Positions 39,311 to 48,737 are shown, numbered from the stretch's first letter. The stretch is 64,000 nucleotides of DNA from Flavobacteriales bacterium (GCA_016702645.1 JADJDP010000050.1:62001-126000), one strand, 5' to 3'. Program-made: numbers and translations. The notes: a model not told the origin generated them from the letters alone.

Positions 39311-39907
39311 ATGGGGCTCTTCAGCAAGGAATACGAGCGGCTGGGCGATGAGCGCCTGATGGAACTCGTGGTGCGCGGTGATGAACGCGCCTTTGCCGCC
39401 TTGTACGATCGCTACCACGGCCGGTTGCTCAACTACTTCCACCGCATGCTGTGGCATGATCGCGAGCGGGCCCGCGATATGTTGCAGGACCTCTTCACCA
39501 AACTCGCGAACCGCCCTTCGAGCTATGATCCGGCACGGCCGTTCCAGACCTGGCTCTTCAGCGTGGCCAACAATATGTGCAAGAACGCCTATCGCCACGA
39601 GGAAGTGGTGCGGGCAGCCGCCATCAACTTGCGCGACGATCCCGACCGGGTGGAGGCCACCAACGGAATTGGAGTGGACCACGAACTGTTCCGTGGAAGA
39701 CTGGATGAGGAACTGGACAAATTGGAACCCGACCACAAAGCCACCTTCGTGATGCGGTACCACGAGGACATGGCCATCAAGGAGATCGCCGCAGCCTTCG
39801 GTTGCAGCGAAGGCACCGTGAAGAGCCGCTTGTTCTACACACTCAAAAAACTGGCCGAGCGCATGAAGGAGTTCGACCCTAACGCCGTGTACCATGGAAA
39901 GGCGTGA
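39311..39907 (+). CDS. ECF-type RNA polymerase sigma factor
   Basis: This 198-residue sigma-70 family ECF factor has region 2 at about 15-95 (LVVRGDERAFAALYDRYHGRLLNYFHRML, DMLQDLFTKLANRP, TWLFSVANNMCKNAYR). Region 4 is at about 135-190 (LEPDHKATFVMRYHEDMAIKEIAAAFGCSEGTVKSRLFYTLKKL). It would direct RNA polymerase to an alternative promoter set on an envelope signal. Its end overlaps the start of the putative anti-sigma gene by 14 nt, indicating coupled synthesis. Confidence 0.92.
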   Translation: MGLFSKEYERLGDERLMELVVRGDERAFAALYDRYHGRLLNYFHRMLWHDRERARDMLQDLFTKLANRPSSYDPARPFQTWLFSVANNMCKNAYRHEEVVRAAAINLRDDPDRVEATNGIGVDHELFRGRLDEELDKLEPDHKATFVMRYHEDMAIKEIAAAFGCSEGTVKSRLFYTLKKLAERMKEFDPNAVYHGKA

Positions 39908-40808
39908 ACACTACGACCCCGAGGATATCGAGAGCCTGCTCCAGGAGCGCGGCTTCGACGAGTTGCTGGAAGAGGAACGCGCCTATGTGCTTCGCCACCT
40001 GACCGGTCGCGAAGAGTACGAGGCCATGCGCGCCTTGCTCTACCAAGTGCGGGATGATGAGCGAATGCATCCACCCATCCAGGCCGATGCCGATGTGAAG
40101 AACGCTGTGATGGCCGCCTTCCGCGCGCAACAGCAACCGCAATGGCGCATCTGGTTGAACAGCTTGGGGACCTGCTATGGCCCAAGGAAATGAGCGCCAT
40201 GTGGCGACCGGCGCTGGCCATCGCATCGGTGGCGGTGCTCATTGTGGCTGGTGTGCAGGTGATGAAAGTGGCCGATAAGCAAAGCGCCAATGCTCAGGTG
40301 GCAGAACTGAAGCAACCTGCCACGCCGAAGCCGGATGCGAACACGGTCGTGGAGCAACCCGCTGCGATAACGGAAAAGGACGAGCCCCGCGCTGAGAGCC
40401 TGTTGAAGGAGGATGCGCAAGGTGCGGTGACCGTGCAGAGCGTAACGCGCGAACAGGGCCAGTGCCGCCGACGCGGCACCCCCGCCTCCGGTGGCACTTG
40501 CGGAACAAGGGAACATTGAAGGTGAGAAGGCGGTAACGCTGGACTTCTTCACTGCCACGACACAAGGCGATGAGGTAAGAAAAGCGCAAGAAAAGGCGCC
40601 AACCCGGTTGTTCGATAGTTCGGTCACCACAGGCACCACGCACCAAGTGACCGAAGTGGAGCTTGCACGGAACCAGAGCGTAGCCAACGCTACCGGCAAG
40701 GTCAGGGCCGTGACGGTCGCGAAGGGAAAAACCTACAAAGCACTGCCCACCGCTACATCGTTGGGCGATTCGCCCGAGCTATTGGCGCTGCTGAGCACCG
40801 GCTGGTAG
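39894..40808 (+). CDS. Membrane-anchored putative anti-sigma factor (two indels)
   Basis: The gene starts inside the sigma gene. The N-terminus is cytoplasmic and acidic (DIESLLQERGFDELLEEERAYVLRHLTGREEYEAM), as in Bacteroidota anti-sigma proteins. A membrane helix follows (MWRPALAIASVAVLIVAGVQVM, about 103-124), then a low-complexity periplasmic part. Frames change at the GGGG run 40166-40169 (add one G: SLGDLLWPKEMS) and the GGG run 40456-40458 (remove one G: REQASAADAAPPPPVALAEQG). Repaired, it is about 304 residues. Function is inferred from gene order and topology; no zinc-finger motif is visible. Confidence 0.7.
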
Positions 40809-40815
40809 CGGAAGA

Positions 40816-41169
40816 CTACTCGATGGTGAAGCGCTGGGTGATCGCGAAATCCTTGGCGACCACTGTGAGGGTGTGCGTACCGCGCGGGAACACACCCTTG
40901 TCCAAGCGGCGAACGAGTTCACCGGTCATGGCTTTTCCTTCTTCGCGATAGAGCACGCGGCCTTGGGTATCGGTGATCTGCATCACCACCTTGCCGATCT
41001 TCTTGCAGTTGCCCACATGGATCTGCAACAGGGCCGAGGCCCGCGAACACTGAACGTTCATGTTCGCTGTGGTCTTGCATTCGCCGGAACCACTGAAGGC
41101 CGGGGCTGAAATGGCAAGCAACGAAAGGAGGGAAACGGACCGAAGCAAATGCGGGAGCGTACGCTTCAT
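40816..41169 (-). CDS. Small exported protein with a T9SS-like C-terminus
   Basis: This 117-residue protein has a signal peptide ending near APAFSGSGEC. The remaining 85 residues form one beta-sandwich-like unit: ALLQIHVGNCKKIGKVVMQITDTQGRVLYREEGKAM, LDKGVFPRGTHTLTVVAKDFAITQRFTIE. The second half resembles a T9SS type A sorting domain without any passenger domain in front. Its function is unknown. Confidence 0.65.
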   Translation of the reverse strand: MKRTLPHLLRSVSLLSLLAISAPAFSGSGECKTTANMNVQCSRASALLQIHVGNCKKIGKVVMQITDTQGRVLYREEGKAMTGELVRRLDKGVFPRGTHTLTVVAKDFAITQRFTIE

Positions 41170-41173
41170 GGTA

Positions 41174-41181
41174 CGAATGTA
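41174..41181 (-). promoter_or_regulatory. Candidate -7 element 4 nt before the small exported gene
   Basis: On the minus strand TACATTCG is followed by TACC and the ATG at 41169. It is one mismatch from TAnnTTTG. Confidence 0.35.
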
Positions 41182-41205
41182 TGATCTCCCGGGGTAGGAT
41201 CCAAG

Positions 41206-42201
41206 TCACTCGTCGAACTGGTGCCCGGCCTGGACCAGTTCGTCCCGGTCGCCGGTGCGGAGCGCGTAGCTGAACCCCTTCCGCAAGCCCCAGCCACCGT
41301 ACGCTCCATCCGCACGTATGGCCAGGAAGCCGATCTGCATGTCCGCCAGTTCCTTGTGTTTGCGCTGGATCCGTTGCAATGTTTCCCGGCAAGCCTCATC
41401 GGGAGTGCGCCCCTGCCGCATCAATTCCACCACGGTATGGCTTCCGGCTGTGCGAATGGCCAATTCGCCCACGCCGGTCGCACAGGCGGCACCGGCCTCT
41501 CCATCCACGAAAAGCCCGGCACCGATGATGGGGGAATCCCCCACCCTGCCATGGATCTTGTAGGCCATGCCACTGGTGGTGCATGACCCAGCGAGTTTGC
41601 CAGTGGCGTCCATGGCGACCATGCCGATGGTATCGTGGTTCTCGATGTTCGCCACGGGCTTGTAGTTGCTGGTAGCTGCCCACTTCTTCCATTCCTCCAT
41701 CACTTCCGGAAGGACGATCTCGTTGCGCGAGAATCCGTTCTCCAAGGCCCACTGCTCGGCACCTTCTCCCACGAGCATCACATGCGGGGTTTTCTCCATC
41801 ACGGCGCGCGCAATGCTGACCGGGTGTTCGAAGCGCTGCACGAAGGCCACCGATCCGGCGCGACCATCATGGTCCTGGATGCAGGCATCCAGCGTCACAT
41901 GTCCGTCCCGATCAGGCCTTCCGCCCAAGCCAACGCTGCGGTTCGTGAAGTCGCTCTCAGTGACCATCACTCCTTGCTCCACCGCATCCAGGATACTCCC
42001 ACCCGATGCCAGCACATCCCACGCTTTCGCGTTGGCGGGCAAACCATGGTCCCAGGTGCTCAGGATGACCGCGCCATTGGCTTTCGTCACCGGTGCAACA
42101 TGAAGCTCACCCTCCTCTTCCTTGGGGATCTCGGTGCAACCAGCGGCGAGCGCAGCGGTACCTGCGAGCCCGATCTTGATGAAGTGACGACGGTCGGTCA
42201 T
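41206..42201 (-). CDS. N4-(beta-N-acetylglucosaminyl)-L-asparaginase (aspartylglucosaminidase family)
   Basis: This 331-residue Ntn-hydrolase cleaves the GlcNAc-Asn bond of N-glycoproteins. The start at 42201 gives MTDRRHFIKIGLAG, a twin-arginine motif, followed by ALAAGC, a lipobox-like cysteine at residue 22, so export by Tat with lipid anchoring is likely. Family motifs are STWDHGLPANAKAWDVLASGGS, VGLGGRPDRDGHVTLDACIQD and the self-cleavage site ENHDTIGMVAMD (nucleophile T191). The substrate pocket is represented by GRVGDSPIIGAGLFVDGEAGAACATGVGE. It diverges from the sugar MFS gene. Isoaspartyl dipeptidase activity is the main alternative. Confidence 0.88.
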   Translation of the reverse strand: MTDRRHFIKIGLAGTAALAAGCTEIPKEEEGELHVAPVTKANGAVILSTWDHGLPANAKAWDVLASGGSILDAVEQGVMVTESDFTNRSVGLGGRPDRDGHVTLDACIQDHDGRAGSVAFVQRFEHPVSIARAVMEKTPHVMLVGEGAEQWALENGFSRNEIVLPEVMEEWKKWAATSNYKPVANIENHDTIGMVAMDATGKLAGSCTTSGMAYKIHGRVGDSPIIGAGLFVDGEAGAACATGVGELAIRTAGSHTVVELMRQGRTPDEACRETLQRIQRKHKELADMQIGFLAIRADGAYGGWGLRKGFSYALRTGDRDELVQAGHQFDE

Positions 42202-42307
42202 GGCGACCAAAGTAACCGGAACTTCAAAAGGAGATCGGCCGGTATCTCCCGATAGCAAGATCGGGTGGCGGGCTACATTGGCGGTCCCGCGATGCGGGAT
42301 GTGCCAC

Positions 42308-43693
42308 ATGCCACAAGCCCGTTCCGCGACCTATCCGCTCATCGTCCTCACCAGCCTCTTCTTCATGTGGGGCTTCATGACGGTGATGAACGATGTGTTG
42401 ATCCCGCACCTGCGCAAGGTTTTTCCGGCCATGCCGTGGTGGCAGACGCTCATGGTGAACTTCTGTTTCTTCGGCGCCTACTTTGTTGGATCGCTGGCCT
42501 ACTTCATCCGCTCGCAAAGCGGCGTGGACCCCATTGCGCATGTGGGCTACAAGCGGGCGCTCATTGCGGGCTTGCTCTTGTCCGCGCTCGGCACAGCGCT
42601 CTTTGTTCCCGCTACCTATGTGAATGCCTTCGGTTTCTACCTGTTTGCGCTTTTCGTGCTCGGGCTGGGCTTCACCGTGTTGCAGATCGCTGCGAACCCC
42701 TTCGTTGCCATTATCGGTTCGGCCGAAGGAGCTAGCAGTCGACTGAATCTCGCGCAGGCCTTCAACTCCTTGGGCACCACGCTCGCTCCCATCCTCGGAG
42801 GTACGCTCATCTTCTCGGTCTTCAAAGGGGATGAAGCGGTGCGCTGGCCGTATGCCGCGTTCACGGGTCTGTTGTTGCTCCAAGCCGCGTGGGTGTATTT
42901 CACGACACTTCCCGAACCTCCGCATGTGGCACAAGGACGAAGCAATGCGTGGCGGCATCCGCAATTGCGCTGGGGCATGGTCGCGATCTTCTGCTACGTG
43001 GGTGCCGAAGTGGCCATCGGGAGCTTGATCATCAGTTTTCTCGGACTGGACTCTGTGATGGGCATGCCCGAAGGGAGTGCGAAACACTACCTGAGCCTCT
43101 ATTGGGGCGGTGCCATGACGGGGCGTTTCCTCGGCGCGATCGCATTGGCCAAGAACGTGTCGGCCATTAAGCGCTATGGATCCATGCTATTGCTCGGAGC
43201 GGCCATGTTCGCTCTGTTGGTCACGATCAACTCCGGTTCGGGTTTCGCACTGAAGCATGCTTGGCCCATGGCCGTATTGATCCTCGCCAACCTTGTGGCG
43301 TTCGTTGTGACGGGGCCGAACCCATCACGTGCACTTGGTTTGTTCTCTTTGGCTGCCATCGCCTTGCTTGCCATCGTCATCGCTACCGAAGGTCCATGGG
43401 CCATGTGGGCCATTGTCGCGATCGGTTTGTTCAACTCCATCATGTGGAGCAACATCTTCACCCTCGCCATTGATGGCTTGGGCGATGACACCGCACAGGG
43501 AAGCAGTTTGCTGGTCATGATGATCGTGGGCGGCGCATTGATCCCGCCCTTGCAAGGTGCCATCATCGACTTCCTGGACATGGAAAAGAACACCACCACG
43601 GGCTTCCACATGAGCTTCGTTCTGCCGCTGCTGTGCTATTGCTTCCTGGCGTGGTACGGGTTCAAGGGATCCAAGCGCGTGCCGTCCATATGA
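42308..43693 (+). CDS. Sugar MFS transporter (FucP/glucose-galactose type)
   Basis: This protein of about 461 residues has 12 predicted helices of the FHS (FucP) subfamily of MFS proton symporters: LTSLFFMWGFMTVMNDVLIPHLRKVF in helix 1, MVNFCFFGAYFVGSLAYFI, GFTVLQIAANPFVAIIGSAEGASSRLNLAQAFNSLGTTLAPILGG and the late LFNSIMWSNIFTLAIDGLG. It would import a hexose such as mannose, glucose, fucose or GlcNAc. I chose the ATG at 42308 (MPQARS); another in-frame ATG lies at 42299. It overlaps the ROK kinase gene by 4 nt. Confidence 0.88.
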   Translation: MPQARSATYPLIVLTSLFFMWGFMTVMNDVLIPHLRKVFPAMPWWQTLMVNFCFFGAYFVGSLAYFIRSQSGVDPIAHVGYKRALIAGLLLSALGTALFVPATYVNAFGFYLFALFVLGLGFTVLQIAANPFVAIIGSAEGASSRLNLAQAFNSLGTTLAPILGGTLIFSVFKGDEAVRWPYAAFTGLLLLQAAWVYFTTLPEPPHVAQGRSNAWRHPQLRWGMVAIFCYVGAEVAIGSLIISFLGLDSVMGMPEGSAKHYLSLYWGGAMTGRFLGAIALAKNVSAIKRYGSMLLLGAAMFALLVTINSGSGFALKHAWPMAVLILANLVAFVVTGPNPSRALGLFSLAAIALLAIVIATEGPWAMWAIVAIGLFNSIMWSNIFTLAIDGLGDDTAQGSSLLVMMIVGGALIPPLQGAIIDFLDMEKNTTTGFHMSFVLPLLCYCFLAWYGFKGSKRVPSI

Positions 43694-44604
43694 TCCTCGG
43701 TATCGACATCGGTGGCACCACCAGCAAGCTCGGCTTGGTGGAGGATGGAAAGGTGATCGCGCATGCACGGATCAGCACCTCGGGTCACACCGACGACCAT
43801 GCGTTCGCAGATGCATTGGCCGATGCCGCGATCGCCCTTCGACAGGCTCAGGGCGACAAGGCGTTCAAAGCCGTAGGCATTGGTGCGCCCAACGCGAACC
43901 AGTTGACGGGCATCATCGAAATGGCGCCCAATCTTCCGTGGAAACACGATGTGCCGCTCGCGCGCATGATGGCGGACCGGTTGAACGTGCCTGCGGTCCT
44001 TGGCAACGATGCGAACGCAGCAGCGCTTGGCGAATGGCGCTATGGCGCAGGACAGGGCTTCGACGACCTGCTCGTGGTCACGCTCGGCACCGGTGTTGGC
44101 AGCGGCTTCATCGTGAACGGCCGCTTGGTACTGGGCAGTGCTGGCAATGCGGGTGAACTCGGCCACGATCCGATCCCGAGAGGACGGCTGTGTACCTGCG
44201 GAAGACAAGGTTGTTTGGAAGCGTACGTCAGTATCCGCGGCATGCGCAAGACCTATGCGGAACTTGCCGGTGTCGGCGAGAAGGATGGCATCCTGTCACA
44301 GGAAGGTGTTCTACCCATTGCTGAAGCAGCGCGCGCAGGTGATACAGCCGCCCTCAGAACCTTCCATGATACGGTGGACCTCTTGGCGATCGGCTTGGCC
44401 AACGCGGTTTGTGCAACCGGCCCACGGCGTATCGTCCTGTTCGGCGGCATCGCTCGCAACGGCGAACTGCTCATGGCCCCGCTGCGAGATCGTTTCCAAG
44501 AAGTGCTGCTGAACATCTACAGGGGACGGGTGGACCTTACCGTTTCAGCGTTGCCGGATGATGACGCGGCGTTACTGGGTGCGGCGGCGCTCACCACGCT
44601 GTGA
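43690..44604 (+). CDS. ROK family sugar kinase
   Basis: This 304-residue kinase has the N-terminal phosphate loop LGIDIGGTTSKLGLVEDG. The catalytic region is VLGNDANAAALGEW, followed by VVTLGTGVGSGFIVNGRL, the ROK zinc cysteines in HDPIPRGRLCTCGRQGCLEAYVS, and the adenosine site RRIVLFGGIARNG. ROK kinases phosphorylate glucose, mannose or N-acetyl-hexosamines. The ATGA overlap with the MFS gene and the GH92 mannosidase downstream suggest mannose or GlcNAc here, by inference. Confidence 0.9.
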   Translation: MILGIDIGGTTSKLGLVEDGKVIAHARISTSGHTDDHAFADALADAAIALRQAQGDKAFKAVGIGAPNANQLTGIIEMAPNLPWKHDVPLARMMADRLNVPAVLGNDANAAALGEWRYGAGQGFDDLLVVTLGTGVGSGFIVNGRLVLGSAGNAGELGHDPIPRGRLCTCGRQGCLEAYVSIRGMRKTYAELAGVGEKDGILSQEGVLPIAEAARAGDTAALRTFHDTVDLLAIGLANAVCATGPRRIVLFGGIARNGELLMAPLRDRFQEVLLNIYRGRVDLTVSALPDDDAALLGAAALTTL

Positions 44605-44624
44605 TCCACATCGCTCCCCGTGCA

Positions 44625-44632
44625 TAGTTTCG
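44625..44632 (+). promoter_or_regulatory. Candidate -7 element 4 nt before the GH92 start
   Basis: TAGTTTCG is followed by GGGC and the ATG at 44637. This might give GH92 its own leaderless transcript although it lies only 32 nt after the ROK gene. Confidence 0.35.
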
Positions 44633-44636
44633 GGGC

Positions 44637-47549
44637 ATGCGTTTTCTTCTGATCGTTCCCCTTCTTTCCAGTCTGAGTGCCGGGGCACAACTGAACATTG
44701 CCCGCGACCTGGTGAACCCCTTCGTGGGAACCGGTGGCCACGGTCACACCTTCCCTGGTGCATGCGTGCCAAATGGCTTGGTGCAACTGGGTCCGGATAC
44801 GCGCCCGGATGGCTACAACGACTGGGACGGTTGCGGCGGCTACCACTACAGCGACAGTGTCATCTATGGCTTCAGTCACACGCACTTGAGCGGTACTGGC
44901 GTAGCGGATCTGTGCGATGTGCTATTGATGCCTCGCAGCGGAAAACTTTCGCTCGATCCGGTGGAATACCGTTCACGGTTCTCGCATGCCAGCGAAAGCG
45001 CCAACACGGGATATTACCGGGTGCACCTGAACGATGCGAACGTGGACGTGGAACTCTCATCGACAGCCAGAGTGGGCGTTCATCGGTACAGATTTCCAGC
45101 GGAAGAAGCGGGCTGGGTCGTTCTCGACCTGGCCCATCGGGATAAGCTACTTGCCCAGCAGATCGAGGTTGTCGGTGACCGTTCGGTGCAGGGTTCACGC
45201 AGGAGCACTTCATGGGCTCGTGATCAGCAACTGTTCTATGTGATCGAATTCTCGCGACCCTTCAGTATGCACCGGGTGGATCCGCTGATGAGCGAACTCG
45301 GGGACGTTGACACCCGCAGTACCACGAAAGCGGGCTTTCGTTTCGAGCCGTCCTCGGAACCCCTCATCGTCAAGGTCGGGATCAGCGCCGTGAGCATAGA
45401 GGGCGCACGCGCCAACCTCGATGCCGAAGTGCCGCATTGGGACTTCGATCTCGTTCGCAAGCAAGCCGAGGCCGCTTGGAACACCAAACTGAACAAGATC
45501 CGGGTGAAAGGTGGAAAGAAAGAAGAACAACGCATCTTCTACACCGCGCTCTATCACAGCTATGTGGCTCCGTACATCTTCAACGATGTGGACGGCAAGT
45601 ACCGCGGCATGGATGGTGAAGTCCACCAAGCCGACCACAACGTGTACACCGTCTTCAGCCTGTGGGACACCTTCCGCGCGTTGCATCCGCTGATGACCGT
45701 CCTGGAGCCGGAGATGACGAGCGATTGGATCAAGACCTTTCTCCTCCACTATCAGCAGGGCGGAAGACTACCCGTGTGGGAACTCTGGGGCAACGAGACC
45801 GATTGCATGATCGGCTACCACAGTGTGAGCGTGATCGCCGATGCCTATTCGAAAGGCATCCGTGGCTTCGACACGGATCTTGCGCTCCGAGCAATGGTGG
45901 CAGGAGCGGAACAGGACCACTTCGGCTTGAAGGCGTATCGGGAACGCGGCTATATCAGCAGTGAAGATGAGCCTGAGAGCGTAAGCCGCACGCTGGAGTA
46001 TGCCTATGACGATTGGTGCATCGCTCGCTTCGCGGAAGCCATTGGGAAAACGGATGTTGCGGAACGGTTCCACGCTCGCAGCCGCAACTGGCAGAACCTG
46101 TTCGATCCGAACACCAAGTTCTTCCGGGCGCGCCGCAACGGTGGTTTCGTCGAACCCTTCGATCCGTATGAGGTGAATTTCCACTTCACGGAAGCCAACG
46201 CATGGCAGTACGGCTTCTTCGTTCCGCATGACATGGAGCGTTACACACAGTTGGTCGGAGGTAAGGATGGTCTGGGCCGCAAATTGGACGCACTGTTCAA
46301 CGCGAACGAACGAACCACGGGTCGAGATCAAAGCGATATCACCGGGTTGATCGGCCAATACGCCCACGGTAACGAGCCAAGTCATGGCTTCGCCTACTTG
46401 GGCAACCTCAGCGATCGACCCATGATGACCGATGCGCGGGTGCTCCGGATCATGCGGGAGCTCTATCACGATGCACCGGACGGCCTCACGGGCAACGAGG
46501 ACTGCGGACAAATGAGCGCGTGGTACGTGTGGAGCGCGATGGGACTCTACCCGCTATGCCCCGGCAGCCCGGAGTACACCACCGGGATCCCATTGTTCGA
46601 TGAGGTGACAATGGATCTTGGTCCCGGCCGTACAACACGCATCACCACTACCCTCGCGGGTACGGAGCGCGCGCATGTGGAGGCAGTCAAGTGGAACAAC
46701 CACGAGCTGACCGCGTTCCGCATGGTGCCCCATGATGCGCTGGTGATGGGTGGCGAGTTGCATTTCGATCTGGGACCGGAGCCCGGTTCTGTTCCCACAC
46801 CCGGCGAAGACGATGTGGCGTCACCGGGTGCACTCCCCGCTCCCATCATTCAAGCCCGTTCGGTGACCTTCTCCGATTCACTGGTGGTTACAGCAACGTC
46901 CGTCGAAGGCCCGTGGAGCGTGGCAATGTCCGTTAACTATGATGCGGACCCTCTGTTGCACGGAGAAGTCGCAGGAACCAGCTTGGTTCTTCACCAGAGC
47001 GGAACCATTGCGGCCCATGTGGTGGACAGGATCGGCAACCGAGGTCCTATGGTCACCGCTAAGTTCATCAAGGTGGAGGGCGTTCGGAACATCACGCTGG
47101 AAAGCAACTATGCGAACCAGTACTCGGCGGGTGGGAACAATGCCCTGGTGGATGGCCTGCGCGGTGGCTCGGATTTCCGCTCGGGCGAATGGCAGGGTTA
47201 CCAAGGACAGGACGTGATCGCAACGATCGATCTGGGCCGCTTGATGAAGTTGAAGCGCGCCGGATTGAGTGCGCTACAGGACCAGAAAAGTTGGATCTGG
47301 CTGCCGAAGGAAGTGGTCATCGCCACGAGTACGAACCAACGCCAGTGGAGCACCACCACCATTACGCATGATGTCGATCGGCAAACCGAAGGAACGTTCA
47401 CCAAAGAGCTGTGGACGCCAGAGCTTCGCCGCAAGGCACGCTACCTCAAGATCATTGCGAAGAACGCAGGACCCTGTCCGGAGTGGCACCCCAGCAAGGG
47501 TGGTAGTACCTGGATCTTTTCCGACGAAGTGCTGATCGAGCTCGAGTGA
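44637..47549 (+). CDS. GH92 alpha-mannosidase with C-terminal discoidin-like domain
   Basis: This 970-residue exported enzyme has a signal peptide ending SAGAQ. The GH92 core (about 20-715) opens with VNPFVGTGGHGHTFPGACVPNGLVQLGPDT and YGFSHTHLSGTG, and contains YTVFSLWDTFRALHPL, GNETDCMIGYHSVSVIADAYSKGI, GLTGNEDCGQMSAWYVWSAMGLYPLCPGSPEY and related blocks. GH92 enzymes are calcium-dependent exo-alpha-mannosidases acting on alpha-1,2/1,3/1,6 linkages of high-mannose N-glycans. The last 140 residues (from about 815) resemble an F5/8 type C carbohydrate-binding module. The frame is intact. It is the last gene of the MFS-ROK-GH92 run. Confidence 0.92.
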   Translation: MRFLLIVPLLSSLSAGAQLNIARDLVNPFVGTGGHGHTFPGACVPNGLVQLGPDTRPDGYNDWDGCGGYHYSDSVIYGFSHTHLSGTGVADLCDVLLMPRSGKLSLDPVEYRSRFSHASESANTGYYRVHLNDANVDVELSSTARVGVHRYRFPAEEAGWVVLDLAHRDKLLAQQIEVVGDRSVQGSRRSTSWARDQQLFYVIEFSRPFSMHRVDPLMSELGDVDTRSTTKAGFRFEPSSEPLIVKVGISAVSIEGARANLDAEVPHWDFDLVRKQAEAAWNTKLNKIRVKGGKKEEQRIFYTALYHSYVAPYIFNDVDGKYRGMDGEVHQADHNVYTVFSLWDTFRALHPLMTVLEPEMTSDWIKTFLLHYQQGGRLPVWELWGNETDCMIGYHSVSVIADAYSKGIRGFDTDLALRAMVAGAEQDHFGLKAYRERGYISSEDEPESVSRTLEYAYDDWCIARFAEAIGKTDVAERFHARSRNWQNLFDPNTKFFRARRNGGFVEPFDPYEVNFHFTEANAWQYGFFVPHDMERYTQLVGGKDGLGRKLDALFNANERTTGRDQSDITGLIGQYAHGNEPSHGFAYLGNLSDRPMMTDARVLRIMRELYHDAPDGLTGNEDCGQMSAWYVWSAMGLYPLCPGSPEYTTGIPLFDEVTMDLGPGRTTRITTTLAGTERAHVEAVKWNNHELTAFRMVPHDALVMGGELHFDLGPEPGSVPTPGEDDVASPGALPAPIIQARSVTFSDSLVVTATSVEGPWSVAMSVNYDADPLLHGEVAGTSLVLHQSGTIAAHVVDRIGNRGPMVTAKFIKVEGVRNITLESNYANQYSAGGNNALVDGLRGGSDFRSGEWQGYQGQDVIATIDLGRLMKLKRAGLSALQDQKSWIWLPKEVVIATSTNQRQWSTTTITHDVDRQTEGTFTKELWTPELRRKARYLKIIAKNAGPCPEWHPSKGGSTWIFSDEVLIELE

Positions 47550-47627
47550 ACTGGAGCATGTCGCCGATCGGCCGCTCCTTGCCCTACGTGAAACCGGAGC
47601 GCATCCTTCCGGCCGCACGAAAATGGT

Positions 47628-48698
47628 TCACGGGCTGCGCAACGCCCGATGCATGGTGTTGAGCAGTCCATTGACCGGGTCGTCGTCGATGAGCTGCCAG
47701 AACATGATCCCGCCCAAGCCCTTGCTGCGCACATAGCCTGCCTTGGCGGCAACACTGGCCGGATCATCATACGTGGCGAACTGCCGCGCGGCGCTGTTGT
47801 ATGCATACGCTGCGCATGCCTCTTTATCGCGGAAGAGCGACCAACCTCGCTCCGCGGTAAGGGTCGTATCCACGGCGCTTGCCGAAATGCTATGGCTGAA
47901 TGTTCCCGGTTGGAACAAACCGTTGTTCACGGGTGCCACGTCCTTCCAGATGCGGACATAGAACGCACTACCAATGACCACCTTCTCCAAGGGAACCTGC
48001 AACGAGTCAAGTAGCTGCACGGCACCGTCGGCACTCAGTTCCTGCCCCGTGCATGCGTAGAGCGGCGTATGGTGCCCGGTCGTAGTGCTGTATCCGTGTA
48101 CGAGATCATAGCTCATGATGTGCATGCGATCCACCAGGGGCATGATTCTGTCCCATTCGAAGCCCTTGAGCAAACACTCATCCGTACCGCCTGCGGCGAA
48201 GGATATCTCGTACCGATCGCCGAGCGCTCTGCGCAATTCGCGCACAAGCAGGGTGAAATGGTGGCGATCTGCGTCAGAGTAGCTGTGACCCGGTGGGCCC
48301 GGAACAGCCGGATATTCCCAATCGAGGTCGATGCCGTCGGCATGGTGGAGATCCAGCAGCGCGCGAACGCTCGCAGCGAACGTTCTTCGCCCCGTTTCCC
48401 TCGCGAAGGTTTCCGAACAATTCGCGCAGCCACCCCAGCCTCCTACGCTCAAGAGCACCTTCAGGTCCGGGTTGCGTGCCTTCATCCGCACCATGCGTGC
48501 AATGATGGGGTCCTGCGCCGGGGAGATCACCATGGAATCGTTGCGTACGTGGCCGAAACACCAGATCAAATGGGTGAGCTGTTCGATCCGGTGCTCCTCC
48601 AAATTGCGTCCATCACCAGCGTAGTAGCCGATCAGCAGGGGTTGTTGTGCCTGTGCTGAGAGGAGTGTCAACCAAGCCACTATGACGACGGATCGCAT
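47628..48698 (-). CDS. GH18 family glycoside hydrolase (chitinase/endoglucosaminidase type)
   Basis: This 356-residue exported protein has a signal peptide ending SAQAQ. A complete TIM barrel is visible: IGYYAGDGRN, QLTHLIWCFGHV, LKVLLSVGGWGGC, the catalytic DGIDLDWEYP (E128 as proton donor, D124 and D126 in support), ISFAAGGTDECL, MHIMSYDLVHG and GLGGIMFWQLIDDD. It cleaves beta-1,4 GlcNAc linkages in chitin, or in the chitobiose core of N-glycans. The neighbouring GH92 and aspartylglucosaminidase favour the second use by context only. It converges on GH92 and probably has its own promoter (TACCTTGC ends 4 nt before its ATG). Confidence 0.9.
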   Translation of the reverse strand: MRSVVIVAWLTLLSAQAQQPLLIGYYAGDGRNLEEHRIEQLTHLIWCFGHVRNDSMVISPAQDPIIARMVRMKARNPDLKVLLSVGGWGGCANCSETFARETGRRTFAASVRALLDLHHADGIDLDWEYPAVPGPPGHSYSDADRHHFTLLVRELRRALGDRYEISFAAGGTDECLLKGFEWDRIMPLVDRMHIMSYDLVHGYSTTTGHHTPLYACTGQELSADGAVQLLDSLQVPLEKVVIGSAFYVRIWKDVAPVNNGLFQPGTFSHSISASAVDTTLTAERGWSLFRDKEACAAYAYNSAARQFATYDDPASVAAKAGYVRSKGLGGIMFWQLIDDDPVNGLLNTMHRALRSP

Positions 48699-48737
48699 GC
48701 AAGCAAGGTAGGTGAGGAAGAAAAGCGCAAGCAGAAA

